The notes beneath the pieces were generated by a model. It searched no databases and was not told where the DNA came from. It saw only the letters and a program-made list of their open reading frames with translations. Made by a program: the position numbers and the translations under genes. This document shows, in pieces, positions 1-8,216 of a DNA stretch of 35,763 nt; the first letter of the stretch is position 1; each line of letters starts with the position of its first letter. The DNA is taken from assembly GCA_905201055.1 (NCBI GenBank), contig CAJKMT010000011.1, positions 1-35,763 of the forward strand, written 5' to 3'. The stretch is from an uncultured Sutterella sp. Its GTDB lineage: Bacteria; Pseudomonadota; Gammaproteobacteria; Burkholderiales; Burkholderiaceae_F.

Positions 1-1
1 G

Positions 2-1033
2 GCCCCGGGCTTCGCCGGCTGTGCCGCCGGTCTGAACGCCAACCTCCTGGTGGTGGGCACCGACGTGGGCCTCGCCGCAATCACGCAGCAGGCCGCCCAG
101 ATCATCGATCCCTCCTTCACCGTGCATCCCGCCGTCAACTGGTACTTCATGTCGGCCTCCACCTTCCTCGTCACGGCCCTCATCGTCATCCTCACGGAAA
201 AGGTCGTCGAACCCCGGCTTGAAGGCGTGGCCATGCACGAAGGCGCCATGGGCAGCGAAGACATGACCGTTTCCCCCGAAGAACGCCGCGGTCTGCGCGC
301 CGCCCTCATCGGCGGTCTCATCTACATCTTCCTCATTCTGCTCACCGTGGTGCCCGAACACGGCATTCTGCGCAATCCCAAGACCTTCAGCATCGTTCCC
401 TCGCCCTTCCTCGATTCTCTCGTGCCCATCCTTCTCGTGTTCTTCCTTGCCGTGTCCATTCCCTACGGCGTGAGCACCAAGGTCATACGCAACGACAAGG
501 ACGTGGTCCGCTTCATGGGCAAGGCCATGCGGGAATTCTCCTCCTTCATCGTGCTCTGCTTTGCCGCCGGTCAGTTCGTTTCCAGCTTCGCCTACACCCA
601 TCTGGACATGTACCTCTCCATTCAGGGCGCGGCCTTCCTCAACGACACGGGCTTCTCCGGCATTCCGCTCGTGGTGAGCTTCCTCATCCTCACCGCGTGC
701 ATCAACTTCTTCATCGGCAGCGCCATGGCCAAGTGGGCTCTTCTGGCCCCCATCTTCGTGCCCATGCTCATGCAGATGCAGCTTTCCCCCTACTTCGTTC
801 AGGCCGCCTACCGCGTGGCCGACTCCACCACCAACGCCATTTCCCCGCTGGAGCCCTTCATGGCCTTCATCATCGGCGTGGCTCAGAAGTATGCCAAAAA
901 CGTGGGCCTCGGCACCATCATTTCCCTGATGCTGCCGTATGCTCTGGGCATTCTCTTCTTCTGGGGCCTGTTCCTCATCATCTGGATGGAGATCGATCTG
1001 CCTCTCGGTCCCGGCGCTCCCGTTTTCCTGTAA
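2..1033 (+). CDS. AbgT-family transporter, C-terminal part (cut by window start)
   Basis: The frame is open from base 2, so the gene starts before the window and about 343 C-terminal residues are visible. It is an inner-membrane protein with several hydrophobic segments. The segments GTDVGLAAITQQAA, EPRL, GILRNPKTFSIVPSPF, FIVLCFAAGQFV, LLAPIFVPM and the ending LPLGPGAPVF follow the order of the AbgT family (p-aminobenzoyl-glutamate importers and related antimetabolite exporters). The substrate cannot be told from sequence; folate breakdown products or sulfonamide-type compounds are the known family substrates. Codons are almost all C/G-ending, unlike genes after position 2,000 but like the next gene. 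A strong hairpin follows the stop. Confidence 0.85.
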   Translation, partial: APGFAGCAAGLNANLLVVGTDVGLAAITQQAAQIIDPSFTVHPAVNWYFMSASTFLVTALIVILTEKVVEPRLEGVAMHEGAMGSEDMTVSPEERRGLRAALIGGLIYIFLILLTVVPEHGILRNPKTFSIVPSPFLDSLVPILLVFFLAVSIPYGVSTKVIRNDKDVVRFMGKAMREFSSFIVLCFAAGQFVSSFAYTHLDMYLSIQGAAFLNDTGFSGIPLVVSFLILTACINFFIGSAMAKWALLAPIFVPMLMQMQLSPYFVQAAYRVADSTTNAISPLEPFMAFIIGVAQKYAKNVGLGTIISLMLPYALGILFFWGLFLIIWMEIDLPLGPGAPVFL

Positions 1034-1044
1034 CCTGCTTCTTT

Positions 1045-1102
1045 CCCTCCGCTTCCGCAGCACATCCGTGCCTCTCACGGAAGCGGAGGGTTGCGCTTTT
1101 TG
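1045..1102 (+). terminator. Rho-independent terminator after the AbgT-family gene
   Basis: A perfect 13-bp stem (CCCTCCGCTTCCG at 1045-1057 with CGGAAGCGGAGGG at 1078-1090) and a 20-nt loop lies 11 bases after the stop codon. A short T-run follows at 1097-1101, slightly distant from the stem. Confidence 0.7.
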
Positions 1103-1185
1103 CGGAGCGATGCAAAAATATCCCGCATCAAACTCCGCCCCCCTACCTCAAATAGCCTTTGCAAAAAATCAAATCAGGAGGCCAC

Positions 1186-1764
1186 GTGGAATACTTCGAC
1201 TTTGAAATCATGGGACTGAAGCGCAAGCTTCCCTTCGTCAAAATCGGCGACAATCTCGCCCTCGCCAGCTTCGTCGTTCTCTCCGACACCGAACTCATCC
1301 AGACCGTGGCCCCCGAACTCATGAAACGTCTGCCGGAAGTGGACGTGCTCATGACCGCCGAAGCCAAAGGCATCTGCCTCACCTACGAAATCAGCCGTCT
1401 CATGGGCATGAAGGACTTCGTGGTGGCCCGCAAGAGCCGCAAGCCCTACATGCAGAACGCCATCTCCCACTCCGTGTTCTCCGTGACCACGCAGAAGGAA
1501 CAGACCCTCTGGCTCGACGGCTGCGAAGCCGAAAAGATCAGAGGCAAACGCGTCGCCCTCATCGACGACGTCATCGCCACCGGCGAATCCATTGAAGCCA
1601 TCGAGGCCCTTGCCCGCGCCGCCGGCGCCAACGTGGTGGCCCGTGCCGCCATTCTGGCCGAGCTGCAGTCCGTGCATCGCAAGGACATCATTTACCTGAA
1701 GGAACACTACGTATTCCGTCCCAATCCCGACGGAACCTATACCCCTCTGGAAAGCCTCGAATAA
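1186..1764 (+). CDS. Adenine-phosphoribosyltransferase-like PRTase
   Basis: A cytoplasmic type I phosphoribosyltransferase of 192 residues. The PRPP-binding signature VALIDDVIATGES lies at residues 123-135: two acidic residues followed by the TGES loop. The upstream part (VDVLMTAEAKG, then FVVARKSRKPYM) matches the layout of adenine phosphoribosyltransferase, where a base is joined to PRPP to give a nucleotide and pyrophosphate. Adenine is the likely substrate, but xanthine or orotate cannot be excluded. GTG at 1186 is chosen as the start because AGGAGG lies at 1176-1181; an in-frame TTG at 1159 lacks such a site. Codon use is strongly C/G-ending, as in the transporter before it. A terminator follows at 1871. 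Confidence 0.8.
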   Translation: MEYFDFEIMGLKRKLPFVKIGDNLALASFVVLSDTELIQTVAPELMKRLPEVDVLMTAEAKGICLTYEISRLMGMKDFVVARKSRKPYMQNAISHSVFSVTTQKEQTLWLDGCEAEKIRGKRVALIDDVIATGESIEAIEALARAAGANVVARAAILAELQSVHRKDIIYLKEHYVFRPNPDGTYTPLESLE

Positions 1765-1870
1765 CAGCGCTCCCCCGGAAGCCCTCCGACGCCATCCACT
1801 CTCCGACGGGCATATGACAACGGCAGCGGACATCCGGTAAGCGGCCTCATAAATCCCTATGTTCAGAAAA

Positions 1871-1900
1871 GGCGGTCGCCTTCACGGAGACCGCCTTTTT
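1871..1900 (+). terminator. Rho-independent terminator after the PRTase gene
   Basis: A 7-bp GC stem, GGCGGTC (1871-1877) with GACCGCC (1889-1895), an 11-nt loop and TTTTT at 1896-1900, preceded by AAAA. It closes the GC-rich first section; the change of sequence character comes just after it. Confidence 0.85.
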
Positions 1901-1996
1901 CAGGCGCCCACGGCCGCAGCGCACAGGCTTCACCTCGGCCAAGCCTTCCCGGAACGCTGCGCATGTGGCATGCCTGCTGCCGCAAGGCCGCGTAGA
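1901..1996. other. Probable chimeric junction between two unrelated genomes
   Basis: Upstream lie two genes with strong C/G third-position bias and a terminator; downstream the frame enters the middle of IF2 with no IF2 N-terminal domain, no ribosome binding site and no nusA or rimP. The first IF2-like residues (EAAERARALEEAKAK) begin near 1993-1999, so the break is probably between 1901 and about 1996. No transposase, integrase, direct repeat or tRNA marks the site. This looks like a misjoined contig rather than a transfer event, but the sequence alone does not prove it. Confidence 0.6.
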
Positions 1997-4607
1997 GGCT
2001 GCCGAACGCGCTCGTGCGCTGGAAGAAGCCAAAGCCAAGATGCAGGCTGAAGAGGAAGAAAAGCGTCGCCGTGAAGAAGCCGAGCGTCAGGAAAAGCTCG
2101 CTCAACAGAAGGCGGCGGAAGAAAAAGCTGCTCAGGAAGCCGCACGCGCCAAGGCTCAGGCTGAGGCTGAAGCAGCGGCCGCCCGTCAGGCCCAGGTTAA
2201 GGAGCCCGAAGTCAAGAAGGCAGAGGCCCCGAAGACAGAGGTTAAGCCTGAAGTTAAACCTGAAGTGCGCGCGGAACAAAAGCCGCAAAATAAGCCTGAA
2301 GGCAAACAATTCCAAAAGAATAAAGAGCCTCGCCGTAATGATCGTAATGATCGAAACGACAAGGCGAAGTTCCAGGCCAATGCCGGCAAAAAGCCGTTCC
2401 AGCGTCCTGCCGATCATAAAGCTCAGGAACCCTTGTCTGAGGAAGAAATCAAGCGCCGTCAGGAAGCCAAGCGCAAGGCCGAGGAAGAAGCCCGTGCTAT
2501 TCGTGAAATGATGAGTAAGCCCAAGCCCTCGGTGATGAAGGCTAAGAGTGAAAAGCCCGCTGATGCCAAGAAGGGACAGGATAAGAAAAAGGGCGGCAAG
2601 AATAACGACCGTGATCGTGATGATGATCAGGGCGGTAAGAAAAAAGGCGGCGGCAAACACGCCGGCAGCAACCATGGTGCCGGCAGCAAGTGGGACGATG
2701 GAATGAAGCATCGCGGCGGCAACAAGGGCAATGCCCGTGTGATCGACGAGGATGATGATGGAAATGAACAATGGCGCGGTTCCCGCAAGAATCGCAACAA
2801 CCGTCGTCACGAACAGCCTAAGGCTCAGCAGGTTCAGAATACGGAACCCGTGGTGCGTGAAGTGAGCGTGCCTGAAACGATCAGTGTGGCCGACTTGGCT
2901 CACAAGATGGCTGTTAAGGCAACCGAAGTGATCAAGACCCTCATGAAGATGGGACAGATGGTGACGATCAACCAGATGCTTGATCAGGATACCGCCATGC
3001 TCGTTGTTGAGGAAATGGGACACCATGCGATTGCGGCCAAGCCCGATGATCCGGAAGCGATCTTGGGTGACATGATGCAGGAAAATACTTCCGAAGCGCT
3101 GCCGCGTCCGCCGGTGGTGACCATTATGGGTCACGTTGACCACGGTAAGACGAGCTTGCTTGACTACATCCGTCGCGCCAAGGTGGCTGCCGGTGAAGCG
3201 GGCGGTATTACGCAGCACATCGGTGCTTACCACGTGAAGACGCCGCGCGGCATTGTGACCTTCTTGGATACCCCGGGGCATGAAGCCTTTACGGCTATGC
3301 GCGCCCGCGGTGCTCAGGCAACCGATATCGTGATTTTGGTGGTGGCTGCCGATGACGGCGTGATGCCGCAAACCAAGGAAGCTATTGCTCACTCGAAGGC
3401 TGCCGGTGTGCCGATGGTGGTGGCTATCAATAAGATCGATAAGCCGGAAGCCAATCCTGAACGCGTTAAGCAGGAACTCGTGCAAAACGATGTGATGCCT
3501 GAAGACTGGGGCGGCGATGTGCCCTTCATTCCGGTGTCGGCAAAGACCGGTCAGGGTGTTGATGAGTTGCTCGAAAACGTTTTGCTTCAAGCAGAAATGT
3601 TGGAATTGAAGGCACCGCGCGACGGAATGGCCAAGGGTCTTGTGATTGAATCCCGCTTGGATAAAGGCCGCGGTCCTGTAGCTTCTGTTTTGGTGCAGTC
3701 CGGTACGCTTCATCGCGGCGACATTGTGTTGGCCGGTGCCGAATTCGGCCGCGTCCGCGCAATGATTAACGAAACCGGTAAGGCGGTTTCTGAAGCGGGT
3801 CCTTCGATTCCTGTGGAAATTCAAGGGCTCTCCGGGGTGCCTCAGGCGGGCGACGAAATCATGGTTCTGCCCGACGAACGTAAGGCTCGTGAAATTGCCC
3901 TGTTCCGTCAGGGTAAGTACCGTGACGTGAAACTTGCCAAGCAGCAGGCCGCTAAACTTGAAAACATCTTCTCGGATGCGGGTAACGGTGAAACCAAGAC
4001 CTTGGCTTTGATTGTCAAGGCTGACGTTCAAGGTTCTACCGAAGCTATTGTTCACGCTTTGACGAAGTTGTCCACGGATGAAGTTCGTGTGCAGGTGGTG
4101 CACTCGGCAGTGGGCGGCGTTTCTGAAACCGACGTCAACTTGGCTTTGGCCAGTAAGGCCGTGATCATCGGCTTTAATGTGCGTGCCGATGCACCTGCCC
4201 GCAAGTTGGCAGAAAGCAACGGTGTGGACATTCGCTACTACAACATCATTTACGATGCCGTCGATGATGTGAAGGCAGCCATGAGCGGCATGCTTGCTCC
4301 TGAAAAGCGCGAAACGATGCTGGGTATGGTGGAAATTCGCCAATGCATCCGCGTACCGAAGGTCGGTATGATTGCCGGCTGTAAGGTGCTCGAAGGTGTG
4401 GTGCGCCGCACCGCTTCGGCTCGCTTGCTGCGTGATAACGTTGTGATCTGGACCGGTGAACTCAATTCGCTGCGCCACTTCAAGGATGACGTGCGCGAAG
4501 TGAAGGCCGGTATGGAATGCGGTCTGTCGCTCAAGGGTTATGACGATATCAAGGAAGGCGATCAGCTTGAAATCTTTGAAGTGACGGAAGTGGCCCGTAC
4601 GCTTTAA
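1965..4607 (+). CDS. infB: Translation initiation factor IF-2, 5' end missing
   Basis: IF2 is the GTPase that brings fMet-tRNA to the 30S subunit and promotes subunit joining. Visible parts are a Glu/Ala/Lys-rich linker (to about residue 190), a Gly/Lys/Asp-rich stretch, an IF2_N domain near residues 300-355, then the G domain with GHVDHGKT (389-396), DTPGH (435-439) and NKID (489-492), followed by domains II-IV to the stop. The usual N-terminal IF2_N domain is absent. The frame is open back through the terminator at 1871, and GTG 1965 is only the first start-like codon, with no ribosome binding site. Residues MACLLPQG have no IF2 character. I read this as a 5'-truncated gene at a chimeric join. 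rbfA, truB and typA follow, the usual order after infB. Confidence 0.93.
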   Translation: MACLLPQGRVEAAERARALEEAKAKMQAEEEEKRRREEAERQEKLAQQKAAEEKAAQEAARAKAQAEAEAAAARQAQVKEPEVKKAEAPKTEVKPEVKPEVRAEQKPQNKPEGKQFQKNKEPRRNDRNDRNDKAKFQANAGKKPFQRPADHKAQEPLSEEEIKRRQEAKRKAEEEARAIREMMSKPKPSVMKAKSEKPADAKKGQDKKKGGKNNDRDRDDDQGGKKKGGGKHAGSNHGAGSKWDDGMKHRGGNKGNARVIDEDDDGNEQWRGSRKNRNNRRHEQPKAQQVQNTEPVVREVSVPETISVADLAHKMAVKATEVIKTLMKMGQMVTINQMLDQDTAMLVVEEMGHHAIAAKPDDPEAILGDMMQENTSEALPRPPVVTIMGHVDHGKTSLLDYIRRAKVAAGEAGGITQHIGAYHVKTPRGIVTFLDTPGHEAFTAMRARGAQATDIVILVVAADDGVMPQTKEAIAHSKAAGVPMVVAINKIDKPEANPERVKQELVQNDVMPEDWGGDVPFIPVSAKTGQGVDELLENVLLQAEMLELKAPRDGMAKGLVIESRLDKGRGPVASVLVQSGTLHRGDIVLAGAEFGRVRAMINETGKAVSEAGPSIPVEIQGLSGVPQAGDEIMVLPDERKAREIALFRQGKYRDVKLAKQQAAKLENIFSDAGNGETKTLALIVKADVQGSTEAIVHALTKLSTDEVRVQVVHSAVGGVSETDVNLALASKAVIIGFNVRADAPARKLAESNGVDIRYYNIIYDAVDDVKAAMSGMLAPEKRETMLGMVEIRQCIRVPKVGMIAGCKVLEGVVRRTASARLLRDNVVIWTGELNSLRHFKDDVREVKAGMECGLSLKGYDDIKEGDQLEIFEVTEVARTL

Positions 4608-4626
4608 AGCCAATGAGACGCCTGAG

Positions 4627-4650
4627 CCGACGGGTAATTCAATCCGTCGG
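4627..4650 (+). other. Hairpin between infB and rbfA
   Basis: CCGACGG (4627-4633) pairs with CCGTCGG (4644-4650) around a 10-nt loop. There is no real T-run (only TTT after a few bases), so it is more likely a transcript-processing or partial attenuation element than a full terminator. rbfA has its own site, AAAGGA, a little further on. Confidence 0.4.
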
Positions 4651-4685
4651 TCGGCTTTGATGCTGCAAAGAAAGGAATATTTGAC

Positions 4686-5048
4686 ATGAGAGCTGCAAAA
4701 CCGGGACGTGCGCTTCGGGTTGCTGATCAGATTCAGAAAGATCTGGCGCGTTTGATTCCGCAGGAAGTCCGCGATCCGAGAGTCGGATTGGTGACACTGA
4801 CCGGCTGCGAAATTACCCCCGATTATGCCCACGCCAAAGTGTACTTTACGGTGATCGGAGCTGAGCCCGAACAGGCCCGGGAAGGGCTGAATGCGGCCGC
4901 CGGCATGCTTCGCAATCATCTCTTTAAGCTTTTGTCGATTCACACAGTGCCGACCTTGCACTTTGAACACGACACAAGCGTTGCCAAGGGCTTTGAAATG
5001 GACCGCCTGATTGCTCAGGCTATGAAGCAGACCAAGGGCGAAGAATGA
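4686..5048 (+). CDS. rbfA: 30S ribosome-binding factor A
   Basis: A 120-residue protein, the usual RbfA size. RbfA is a single KH-type domain that binds the immature 30S subunit and helps finish the 5' end of 16S rRNA. Characteristic stretches are RVADQIQKDLARLI near the N-terminus, DPRVGLVTLTGCEITPDY in the middle, and the RNA-contact end LRNHLFKLLSIHTVPTLHFEHD. The start ATG follows an AAAGGA site. Its stop overlaps the truB start by four bases (ATGA), so translation is probably coupled. Position between infB and truB is the conserved bacterial order. Confidence 0.96.
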   Translation: MRAAKPGRALRVADQIQKDLARLIPQEVRDPRVGLVTLTGCEITPDYAHAKVYFTVIGAEPEQAREGLNAAAGMLRNHLFKLLSIHTVPTLHFEHDTSVAKGFEMDRLIAQAMKQTKGEE

Positions 5049-5962
5049 GAAGAAAAGGCTTGCCGGTTGATGGCGTGCTTCTGCTCGATAAGCCTTACGC
5101 CATGACTTCCAACGCCGCGCTTCAGTCGTGCAGGCGCTTGCTCAATGCTCAAAAAGCGGGGCACACCGGCACACTCGACCCTCTGGCAAGCGGTCTTTTG
5201 GCTCTGACATTTGGTGAGGCGACTAAGTTTTCCGCCGATCTGCTTCATGCCGACAAGACTTACGTGCCCGGCATCAAACTCGGTCAGAAAACGACGACCG
5301 GTGACCTTGAGGGCGAATTTATTCAAACGCGTCCTGTGTCTGTCGGACGTGAGGAAATTGAAGCGGTGCTGGAACGCTTCAGGGGCGATATCCTACAGGT
5401 GCCGCCCATGTTCTCGGCCTTAAAGCGTGATGGGAAAACGCTTTATGACTTAGCCCGCGAGGGGGTGAGCATTGAACGCGAGCCCCGGGCGGTGCGAATT
5501 GAAAAATTGGAGATACTCTCTTTTGAAGGAGAGCTCTTAACTGTCGAGGTCACTTGCTCAAAGGGGACCTACATTCGGGTGCTTGCCGAAGATATCGGGG
5601 AGGCGCTCGGATGCGGAGCTCACCTGGCAAGTTTAAGACGCACGGCAGTTGGCTCGCTTCGCATTGAAGACAGCGTGACAATGACTGCGCTTGAATCAAT
5701 GCAGCAGGAGCAGCGGCTCAAAGAATTGAAACCGTTGGATGCGTTGATGCAGACGCTTGCAGCGGTTCATTTAAGCGAAAACGACTGCGTGAGGTTTTGT
5801 CACGGCCAGCGCCTGGCGCTTGGTCTGCAGGCAAGCCCCCGAGTCCGGGTCTACGGACCTGAAGGAAAAATGGTGGGAACGGCCCGCATCAATGAACGCG
5901 GAGTGCTCGAACCCGAACGATTAATTGCCAACAAGAAAGATATTGAGGCAACAAATGACTAG
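5045..5962 (+). CDS. truB: tRNA pseudouridine(55) synthase
   Basis: TruB converts uridine 55 in the T-loop of elongator tRNAs to pseudouridine and also acts as a tRNA-folding chaperone. The 305-residue protein has the family motif AGHTGTLDPLASGLL, with catalytic Asp45, then the RNA-binding segments VPPMFSALKRDGKTLYDLAREG and CSKGTYIRVLAEDIG, and a short PUA-like C-terminal region (VRFCHGQRL onward). It starts inside the rbfA stop codon and overlaps the typA start by eight bases, so the three genes are almost surely one transcript. No oddities seen. Confidence 0.96.
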   Translation: MRRKGLPVDGVLLLDKPYAMTSNAALQSCRRLLNAQKAGHTGTLDPLASGLLALTFGEATKFSADLLHADKTYVPGIKLGQKTTTGDLEGEFIQTRPVSVGREEIEAVLERFRGDILQVPPMFSALKRDGKTLYDLAREGVSIEREPRAVRIEKLEILSFEGELLTVEVTCSKGTYIRVLAEDIGEALGCGAHLASLRRTAVGSLRIEDSVTMTALESMQQEQRLKELKPLDALMQTLAAVHLSENDCVRFCHGQRLALGLQASPRVRVYGPEGKMVGTARINERGVLEPERLIANKKDIEATND

Positions 5963-7808
5963 TACTCGTGCTATTCGCAATATCGCGATTATTGCGCACG
6001 TTGACCACGGTAAGACGACCTTGGTTGACAAACTTTTGCGCGCTGCCGGCACTTTCCGTGCCAATCAGGAAGTCCAAGAACGTGTGATGGACAGCGGTGA
6101 TTTGGAACGTGAGCGCGGCATTACGATTTTGGCTAAAAACTGTGCTGTCGAATACGAAGGGACCCACATCAACATTATCGATACCCCGGGGCATGCGGAC
6201 TTCGGCGGTGAAGTCGAACGTGTTTTGTCCATGGTCGACGGAGTGCTGCTTTTGGTCGATGCGGTCGAAGGCCCGATGCCTCAGACGCGTTTTGTGACTC
6301 GTAAAGCCTTGGCTTTGGGCTTAAAGCCGATTGTGGTGATCAATAAGATCGACCGCCCGGGTTCTCGTCCGGATTGGGTGCTCAATCAAACGTTTGATTT
6401 GTTCGATAAGCTGGGCGCCACGGAAGAGCAGCTTGATTTCCCGGTAATTTATTGCTCCGCTTTGGAAGGCGTGGCCGGTTACAGCGACGACATCGAAGAA
6501 TTGAAGAAGATCGGCAACATGCGCGCGATTTTCGACACCGTAATTGAAAAAGTGCCGGTGCGTGATGACGATCCCGATGGTCCGCTGCAGCTGCAGATTT
6601 GCTCGTTGGATTATTCAAGCTATGTGGGCAAAATCGGTATCGGTCGTGTGCACCGCGGTCGCATTCACGCCGGTGAAGATGTCTGCATTATGAACGGTCC
6701 TGACGATACGCCGAAGAAAGTGAAGGTCAATCAGATTCTCATGTTCGAAGGCTTGGATCGTAAATTGGTGGATTCTGCGGAAGCCGGTGATATCGTTTTG
6801 GTCAACGGTATTGAAGACCTGTCGATCGGTACCACAATCACTGATGTGGAGCACCCCGAAGCGTTGCCCCTTTTGAAGGTGGACGAACCGACCCTGTCGA
6901 TGAACTTCCAGGTCAACACGAGCCCCTTGGCCGGTCGCGAAGGCAAGTACGTGACGAGCCGTCAGATTCGCGAACGTTTGGAACGTGAACTGAAGTCCAA
7001 TGTGGCTATGCGCATGAAGCTCACCGATGATGAAACGGTCTTTGAAGTTTGCGGTCGCGGCGAATTGCACCTGACGATTTTGATTGAAAACATGCGCCGT
7101 GAAGGCTATGAATTGGCTGTGTCCCGTCCGCGCGTGCTGTTGAAAGAAATCAACGGCCAGAAGATGGAACCGTACGAAGTGCTCACGGTTGACGTGGAAG
7201 AAGAACACCAGGGCGCCGTGATGGAAGAATTGGGTCGCCGTAAGGGGGATCTGCAGGACATGCAGCCTGACGGCAAGGGCCGTGTGCGTTTGGAATACCG
7301 TATTCCGGCACGCGGTTTGATCGGCTTCCAGAGCGAATTCATGACGATGTGTCGCGGCACGGGCATCATGAGCCACGTCTTTGACGATTACGGTCCGATC
7401 AAGGAAGGCGATGTCGGCGAACGCAGAAACGGCGTGCTCATCAGCCAGGATAACGGCGAAGCGGTGGCTTATGCTTTGTGGAAGCTGCAGGATCGCGGCC
7501 GTATGTTTGTCAAACCCGGCGATAAGCTCTATGAAGGCATGATCATCGGCATTCACTCCCGCGACAATGACATCGTGGTGAATCCGATTCGCGGCAAACA
7601 GCTCACCAACATCCGTGCTTCGGGTACTGATGAAGCCATTCGTTTGGTGCCGCCCGTGCAGCTGACGCTCGAAAGCGCCGTGGAATTCATCAATGACGAT
7701 GAATTGGTGGAAATTACTCCGCACACGATCCGCTTGAGAAAGCGTTACCTCACGGAAATTGATCGCCGTCGTCACGCTCGTGCCGAACGTGAACAAAACG
7801 CTTCTTAA
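5955..7808 (+). CDS. typA: Ribosome-associated GTPase TypA/BipA
   Basis: TypA (BipA) is an EF-G-like translational GTPase needed for ribosome assembly and stress or cold adaptation. The 617-residue protein begins with TRAIRNIAIIAHVDHGKTTL (G1 loop at residues 14-21), followed by RERGITILAKN (switch I), DTPGHADFGGEVER (G3) and NKIDRPGSRP (G4). EF-G-like domains III and V and the BipA-specific C-terminal domain follow, ending near TPHTIRLRKRYL. ATG 5955 is chosen over an upstream in-frame start at 5925 because homologous sequence begins there; it overlaps the end of truB. Codon use is biased as expected for a well-expressed gene. Confidence 0.97.
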   Translation: MTSTRAIRNIAIIAHVDHGKTTLVDKLLRAAGTFRANQEVQERVMDSGDLERERGITILAKNCAVEYEGTHINIIDTPGHADFGGEVERVLSMVDGVLLLVDAVEGPMPQTRFVTRKALALGLKPIVVINKIDRPGSRPDWVLNQTFDLFDKLGATEEQLDFPVIYCSALEGVAGYSDDIEELKKIGNMRAIFDTVIEKVPVRDDDPDGPLQLQICSLDYSSYVGKIGIGRVHRGRIHAGEDVCIMNGPDDTPKKVKVNQILMFEGLDRKLVDSAEAGDIVLVNGIEDLSIGTTITDVEHPEALPLLKVDEPTLSMNFQVNTSPLAGREGKYVTSRQIRERLERELKSNVAMRMKLTDDETVFEVCGRGELHLTILIENMRREGYELAVSRPRVLLKEINGQKMEPYEVLTVDVEEEHQGAVMEELGRRKGDLQDMQPDGKGRVRLEYRIPARGLIGFQSEFMTMCRGTGIMSHVFDDYGPIKEGDVGERRNGVLISQDNGEAVAYALWKLQDRGRMFVKPGDKLYEGMIIGIHSRDNDIVVNPIRGKQLTNIRASGTDEAIRLVPPVQLTLESAVEFINDDELVEITPHTIRLRKRYLTEIDRRRHARAEREQNAS

Positions 7809-7817
7809 ATTGCACTG

Positions 7818-8216
7818 ATGAAGAAAAAGAAAACGCCCGTACTTTGCCCCTGCGGCAGTCACCTTGACTACAGGGACTGTTGCGGGCGTTTTCATGAGGG
7901 CGCTTTGGCGCCCGATGCCCTCGCTTTGATGAAAAGCCGCTACAGTGCTTTTGCAATGAAGCGGGCGGACTATTTGCTTAAAACCTGGCACGAAAGCACT
8001 CGCCCTGCCGATCTTGATCTCAATGAACCGATTAAATGGTTGGGACTAGAGATTCTGTCGTTTGACGAATTCGGTGATGAGGCAACCGTGGTTTTTGTCG
8101 CTAAGGGAAAAATCAGCGGAAGGGCGTTTAAACAAAGTGAAAAGAGCCGCTTTGTCAAGCAAAACGGACAGTGGTATTACGTCGATGGAGTGATGGACGA
8201 TGAGCACGCTCACTGA
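7818..8216 (+). CDS. YchJ-family SEC-C motif protein
   Basis: A small cytoplasmic protein of 132 residues. The N-terminus has a SEC-C zinc-binding motif with Cys10, Cys12, Cys21 and Cys22 (LCPCGS, then YRDCCG). Next comes the YchJ core with LMKSRYSAFAMKRADYLLKTWH, and a C-terminal NTF2-like beta domain rich in aromatic residues (FVKQNGQWYYVDG). SEC-C motifs bind zinc and mediate protein contacts in SecA; the role of YchJ proteins is not known. It starts nine bases after typA and its end overlaps scpB by 17 bases, so it is part of the same operon. Confidence 0.88.
   Translation: MKKKKTPVLCPCGSHLDYRDCCGRFHEGALAPDALALMKSRYSAFAMKRADYLLKTWHESTRPADLDLNEPIKWLGLEILSFDEFGDEATVVFVAKGKISGRAFKQSEKSRFVKQNGQWYYVDGVMDDEHAH

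Noticed and set aside
697..1205. Overlapping plus-strand frames at the end of the AbgT-family gene
   Set aside because: They are out-of-frame readings of the transporter and its terminator, with His/Arg-rich or repeat-like composition.
2330..2362. Short tandem repeats in the IF2 linker (NDRNDRND and KPEVKPEV)
   Set aside because: Low-complexity repeats are normal in the IF2 linker and do not indicate a separate element.
1863..4970. A 1,035-residue open frame on the minus strand opposite infB and rbfA
   Set aside because: It is the mirror of infB codon bias: His/Leu/Phe-rich, low complexity, no recognisable domain and no ribosome binding site, and it crosses the likely chimeric junction.
6615..7991. 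A 458-residue minus-strand frame opposite typA
   Set aside because: It lies fully antisense to a well-supported conserved gene and shows no family features; its openness follows from typA codon bias.
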